64,000 nt of DNA from Pyrinomonadaceae bacterium (GTDB lineage Bacteria > Acidobacteriota > Blastocatellia > Pyrinomonadales > Pyrinomonadaceae), in assembly GCA_021228405.1 (NCBI GenBank), contig JAJQRF010000006.1:124001-188000 (forward strand), given 5' to 3'. Of the stretch, positions 61,401-64,000 are shown one piece after another. Positions within the stretch are counted from its first letter, which is position 1. The number at the start of each line of letters is the position of its first letter. Position numbers and translations under genes: made by a program. Under the pieces are notes generated by a model that searched no databases, was not told where the DNA came from, and saw only the letters and a program-made list of their open reading frames with translations.

Positions 61401-64000
61401 AAGGCGGCTAAACTCGATTGCAATTGCGCGATCGCAGAAGCAATAACGGCTTCGGCATTTTCGACGGGATTATTTCCCGCTTGATTCGGAACGGCTGAAA
61501 CCGCAACCGGTTCGGTTTTTTCTGCGAAGGTTTCAACCTGAATCGGCGAAACTTCGGTCAGATACGAAGCGAGTGAATTGATCGTCGGGTATTCTTCCAA
61601 TATTTGCTGGAACGAGATTTCGACACCGAGCTTTTTGCTGATCTCCTGCGATGCCTGAATCAACAGCAACGAATCTACGCCGAGTTGATAAAATGTCGAT
61701 TCGGCATCGATCTCACCGACCTGGCTTCCCGTCAGACCGTAAATAATTTCCCTGATAATATTCCAGACGGCTTCACGTTTATTTTCCGCGGAAAATTCCT
61801 TTTTAACTTCTTCCCGTATCGGCTTAATTTCTTCAATTACTGCATTTGCAGAAGTTTCGCGTGGTTTTTCGGAGTTTGCCGCAACCCAGAAAGTTTCGCG
61901 CTGAAACGGGTATGTCGGCAACGGAAGGCGGTTTCTCTCCGAAAACGGTGAATTATATTTTTCCCAATCGATCTCAACGCCCGATTTCCATAAATTTCCG
62001 ACGAGCTCGCTCAAACTTCTTAAAGAAGAAACGTTTTCGTTCGCCGCCGGAAGCGCGGCAAATGCCGTTGCCGATGTTTGCATCCGTGCCAGAATCGAAA
62101 GAGATTTCGGTCCCGTTTCGACCAAAACGAAGCGGTTGTCCTGCGTCAGACATTTGATTCCTTCCGAAAATCTGACCGTTTGACGCAAATGATTTACCCA
62201 ATATTGCGGGTTTACGGCTTCACTTTCCTTAATCCAGTTTCCCGTCAGATTAGAAACGAAGGGAATCCCGGGCGGATTAAGTTTTATTTCGCTCAATTGT
62301 TTGTAAAACGGTTCGAGAATGTCGTTCATCATCGGCGAATGAAACGCGTGCGAGGTTTCGAGCATTTTGCAGGAAATCTTTTTCTCTGCGAGCGTCTGCC
62401 GAAGCCGTTCGATCTCGCCGTCGTTTCCCGAAACAACGCACGAATCGGGCGTATTCAAAACCGCGACGGAAAGTTTATTTCCAAGAAATTCCTCGATCTT
62501 TTCGGGCGCACTTTTCACGCTCAACATACTTCCTTTGGGAAGTTTCTGCATCAATCCGGCTCTGCCCGCGATTATCTTGACGGCATCCTCGAAACCGAAA
62601 ACTCCGGCAACGCAAGCCGCCGTATATTCGCCAAGACTGTGCCCGATCATTGCCGCAGGTCTTATTCCCCAGTTTTTCAGCAAACCCGCCAAAGCATACC
62701 CGACCGAAAACATAAGCGGTTGAGTTATCAACGTTTGTTTGATCTGTTCGGAATTATTTGCATCATCGTTCGCGGCAAATAAAACGGTTCGCAGATCGGC
62801 TTCCAGATACTTTTGAAAGGCTTCGGCGCATTCGTCGAAAATTTTTTGAAAAACTCTCTCCGATTGATAAATTTCCCGCGCCATTCCGACGTATTGCGTG
62901 CCCTGCCCGGGAAATAAAAAAGCGATTTCGGGAGATTTTTCGGATGAAATTTCGTTGAACGAAATTTCATTTTCGGCTGTTTTTCTTAATTGTTCGACGG
63001 CTTCCGAATGATCGCGGCAAACTATCGCCGAACGCCGATCAAAACGTTTTCGCCCGATCTGTAAAGTGAAGGCGGCATCATCCAGATCGATGTTTTTGTT
63101 TGCTTCGAGAAAATCAGCCGTTTTCAGATGCAGTTCGCTCAAAGCCTTTTTCGTCGCGGCGGAAAATAAAAGCAGTTTTTCCTGTTTCGGGCTTGATTGC
63201 TTTTTGTTTTCGCGAAATTCTTCAAGAACGACGTGAACGTTCGTGCCGCCGATGCCGAAAGAACTCACCCCGGCGCGGAGAATGCTATCCGTTTTCCAGT
63301 CGCGATGTTCGACATTTACGTAAAACGGGCTTTGTTCAAAATTAATTTTCGGATTCGGCTTTTCAAAATAAAGGCTCGGAACGAGTTTGCGGTTTTTCAG
63401 CATCAGCGAGGTTTTAATTAACCCGACCACGCCCGCCGCCGCATCGAGATGCCCGATATTCGATTTTACCGAACCGATGGCACAGTTGCGTTTCTTCACT
63501 TCCGAAACGGAAAATGCCTTGGTCAGGGCTTCAACTTCGATCGGATCGCCGAGCGGCGTTCCCGTTCCGTGCGCTTCGACGTATGAGATCGACGATGCTT
63601 CGACGCGTGAAACCGCCAATGCTTCTTCGATCACCTCGGATTGTCCCTGCACGCTCGGCGCGGTGTAGCCGACTTTCGCGTTTCCGTCATTGTTGATCGC
63701 CGAACCGCGAATGACCGAATAAATATGATCGCCTTCCTGTAAAGCGTCTTCGAGTCTTTTCAGAACGACCAAACCCGCGCCGTTTCCGCCGACCGTTCCT
63801 GTCGCTTTTTCGTCAAAAGTCCGGCATTTTCCGTCCGCCGAATAAATTCCCGCAACCTGATAAAAATAACCCGCTTTTTGCGGCAAACTGATCGAAACTC
63901 CGCCTGCGAGCACGATGTCGCTTTCACCGTTGTTCAAACTTTGACACGCAAGATGAACCGCCGAAAGCGAACTCGAACAGGCAGATTGCAAAACGATGCT
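58415..64000 (-). CDS. PKS KS-AT-ACP-aminotransferase-C, 5' end outside window
   Basis: At least 1,861 residues, open to the window edge. KS (Cys in QSACSSSL at residue 8 of the visible part, His in VEAHGTGTPLGDP, SVKSNIGH), AT (about 355-650) with FLFPGQGTQY, GHSLGEY and HAFH (predicts malonyl-CoA), ACP (about 750-815, GVDSLLLIQ), a class III PLP aminotransferase (about 960-1360; Lys in STYGKVIGG), and a C domain (about 1395-1830) with intact HHLVTDG. KS-AT-ACP-AMT-C turns a beta-keto acyl chain into a beta-amino acid, as in MycA/ItuA and McyE. There is no A or PCP after the C domain, so it condenses onto the next protein. Confidence 0.95.
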   Translation of the reverse strand, partial: SIVLQSACSSSLSAVHLACQSLNNGESDIVLAGGVSISLPQKAGYFYQVAGIYSADGKCRTFDEKATGTVGGNGAGLVVLKRLEDALQEGDHIYSVIRGSAINNDGNAKVGYTAPSVQGQSEVIEEALAVSRVEASSISYVEAHGTGTPLGDPIEVEALTKAFSVSEVKKRNCAIGSVKSNIGHLDAAAGVVGLIKTSLMLKNRKLVPSLYFEKPNPKINFEQSPFYVNVEHRDWKTDSILRAGVSSFGIGGTNVHVVLEEFRENKKQSSPKQEKLLLFSAATKKALSELHLKTADFLEANKNIDLDDAAFTLQIGRKRFDRRSAIVCRDHSEAVEQLRKTAENEISFNEISSEKSPEIAFLFPGQGTQYVGMAREIYQSERVFQKIFDECAEAFQKYLEADLRTVLFAANDDANNSEQIKQTLITQPLMFSVGYALAGLLKNWGIRPAAMIGHSLGEYTAACVAGVFGFEDAVKIIAGRAGLMQKLPKGSMLSVKSAPEKIEEFLGNKLSVAVLNTPDSCVVSGNDGEIERLRQTLAEKKISCKMLETSHAFHSPMMNDILEPFYKQLSEIKLNPPGIPFVSNLTGNWIKESEAVNPQYWVNHLRQTVRFSEGIKCLTQDNRFVLVETGPKSLSILARMQTSATAFAALPAANENVSSLRSLSELVGNLWKSGVEIDWEKYNSPFSERNRLPLPTYPFQRETFWVAANSEKPRETSANAVIEEIKPIREEVKKEFSAENKREAVWNIIREIIYGLTGSQVGEIDAESTFYQLGVDSLLLIQASQEISKKLGVEISFQQILEEYPTINSLASYLTEVSPIQVETFAEKTEPVAVSAVPNQAGNNPVENAEAVIASAIAQLQSSLAALKNGNGSTVQTTQKVQTSTDFQTETTDKTAQPDIPRYVPFKPITVEGQTNLSEIQEKHLNRLVEKYNLKTAKSKRFIEESRQKHADSRLSLNFRRIWKEMVYPIIGDKSQGSKIWDIDGNKYLDLTMGFGVNLFGHSPDFIKEALAEQLEKGLHLGPQSNLAGEVSELFCDLTGNDRAAFTVSGTEAVMIAMRLARTYNGRDKIVCFSGSYHGSVDSVLVRQSNEKGNFLASPLAPGIPKQAVADTFVLEYDDPQSLEVILNNSNEISAVMVEAIQSRRPDLKPKEFLEKLRAITAERNIVLIFDEIITGFRLHPQGAQGYFGIKADLSTYGKVIGGGLPVGVVAGKSEILNAIDGGLWHFGDSSYPDAKQTYMAGTFYKHPLGMAAMRAILRHLKQEGSKLQEKLNAVTTALVNRLNAFFRQEELPISVVQCGSLFRFNLSRNIFLGDLFFYHLIEKGVYIWEGRNCFVSTAHTQDDLDFLFDAVVETVKELKNNGFLTETISTLNTSDKNGSTQNIAQVAKEDENKDHFPLTEGQQQIWLSCQISETASTAYNESVILNFTGNLNFSALTESVNRLVARHEALRVVFGYGGDYQKILPELQIEVKLHDLTSKSTDEKRNLFESLVKKESQTPFDLVNGPLLRASVIKENEEKNTFCLTIHHLVTDGWSFSILLKELKEIYTSITKNQILELPPPASYREFTEKQIAAENADAILVSEQFWLEEFSDSVPVADLPLDFPRPDTTVFSDDEVKIDLDEIYLNSLRKINKETSGTTFTTLLTVFNLALKHITRKNDFIVGIHTAGQLNSGAKDLVGYYVNLLPLRTKIKNESRFTEYFKEIKYKLFEIYKHQNYPLGKLIKKLNPPRLKGRSPFISVTFNSFRASEKDNFGDLQVETGENSSGYSRFDLNLNILEWDDRIECQFIFNKDIFKPETVTSWLHIIGKILSLVGENLEISVGEIFVLLDQYEESLTKNKQKEFQENRLASLRRITRKTV

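Overview
The window looks like a piece of an Acidobacteriota chromosome, most likely class Blastocatellia (inference). The support is a TIGR02999-type ECF sigma factor followed by a Ser/Thr kinase with C-terminal PD40 propeller repeats, an Oar-like TonB-dependent receptor with an N-terminal carboxypeptidase-regulatory domain, a sigma/anti-sigma/HEAT/DUF4097 operon, DUF5916 and FG-GAP-type secreted proteins, and moderate GC with many starts that lack a clear Shine-Dalgarno. No rRNA, tRNA, CRISPR array or insertion sequence was recognised.

Region 1 (1-12,160) is mostly housekeeping: the end of a prepilin peptidase, a PP0621-like membrane protein, a TPR protein, a ribbon-helix-helix protein, RNase P RNA (rnpB, minus strand, closed by an 11-bp P1 helix), a Wza-like export protein, PTS enzyme I, an AIM24-family protein, a LOG-family protein, a UMF1-type MFS transporter, a divergent M15/VanY-like peptidase, a SnoaL-like protein, a small LSm-like exported protein and imidazolonepropionase.

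Region 2 (12,247-19,418, plus strand) is a sigma factor/kinase signalling pair followed by exported proteins: a BON-domain protein and two consecutive cysteine-protease-like proteins.

Region 3 (19,421-38,371) holds a second LOG protein, an AhpD-like peroxidase-family gene interrupted by an in-frame TGA exactly where the second Cys of CxxC belongs (with a SECIS-like hairpin, so a likely selenoprotein), an APC permease, the TonB receptor, an unusual AT-rich palindrome cluster, RarA, a TonB-C-domain protein, a PhoD-like phosphatase, an FG-GAP repeat protein, an ECF sigma operon and a DUF5916 outer-membrane protein. The sigma operon and the DUF5916 gene share a promoter-like motif, TGTAAC-N17-CAC(A/T)TACAT.

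Region 4 (38,372-64,000, all minus strand, so read right to left) is a biosynthetic operon running off the right edge. In transcription order: a PKS with KS-AT-ACP-aminotransferase-C (a beta-amino-acyl starter or extender logic), a SyrP/AsnO-like Fe(II)/2-oxoglutarate dioxygenase, an NRPS C*-A(Asn)-PCP-C-PCP-C-A(Gln)-PCP, a KS-AT-carrier PKS, a stand-alone condensation domain, an exported esterase, a LanB-like protein that has only the tRNA-dependent glutamylation half (PEARL-like), a cyclic-peptide-type ABC exporter and a type II thioesterase. The combination of an NRPS/PKS line with a LanB/PEARL-like enzyme and no visible precursor peptide is the most unusual system here. A sharply GC-rich 2.1-kb block inside the NRPS gene (about 52,850-54,970) points to recombination, and its downstream junction sits where an A domain is missing.
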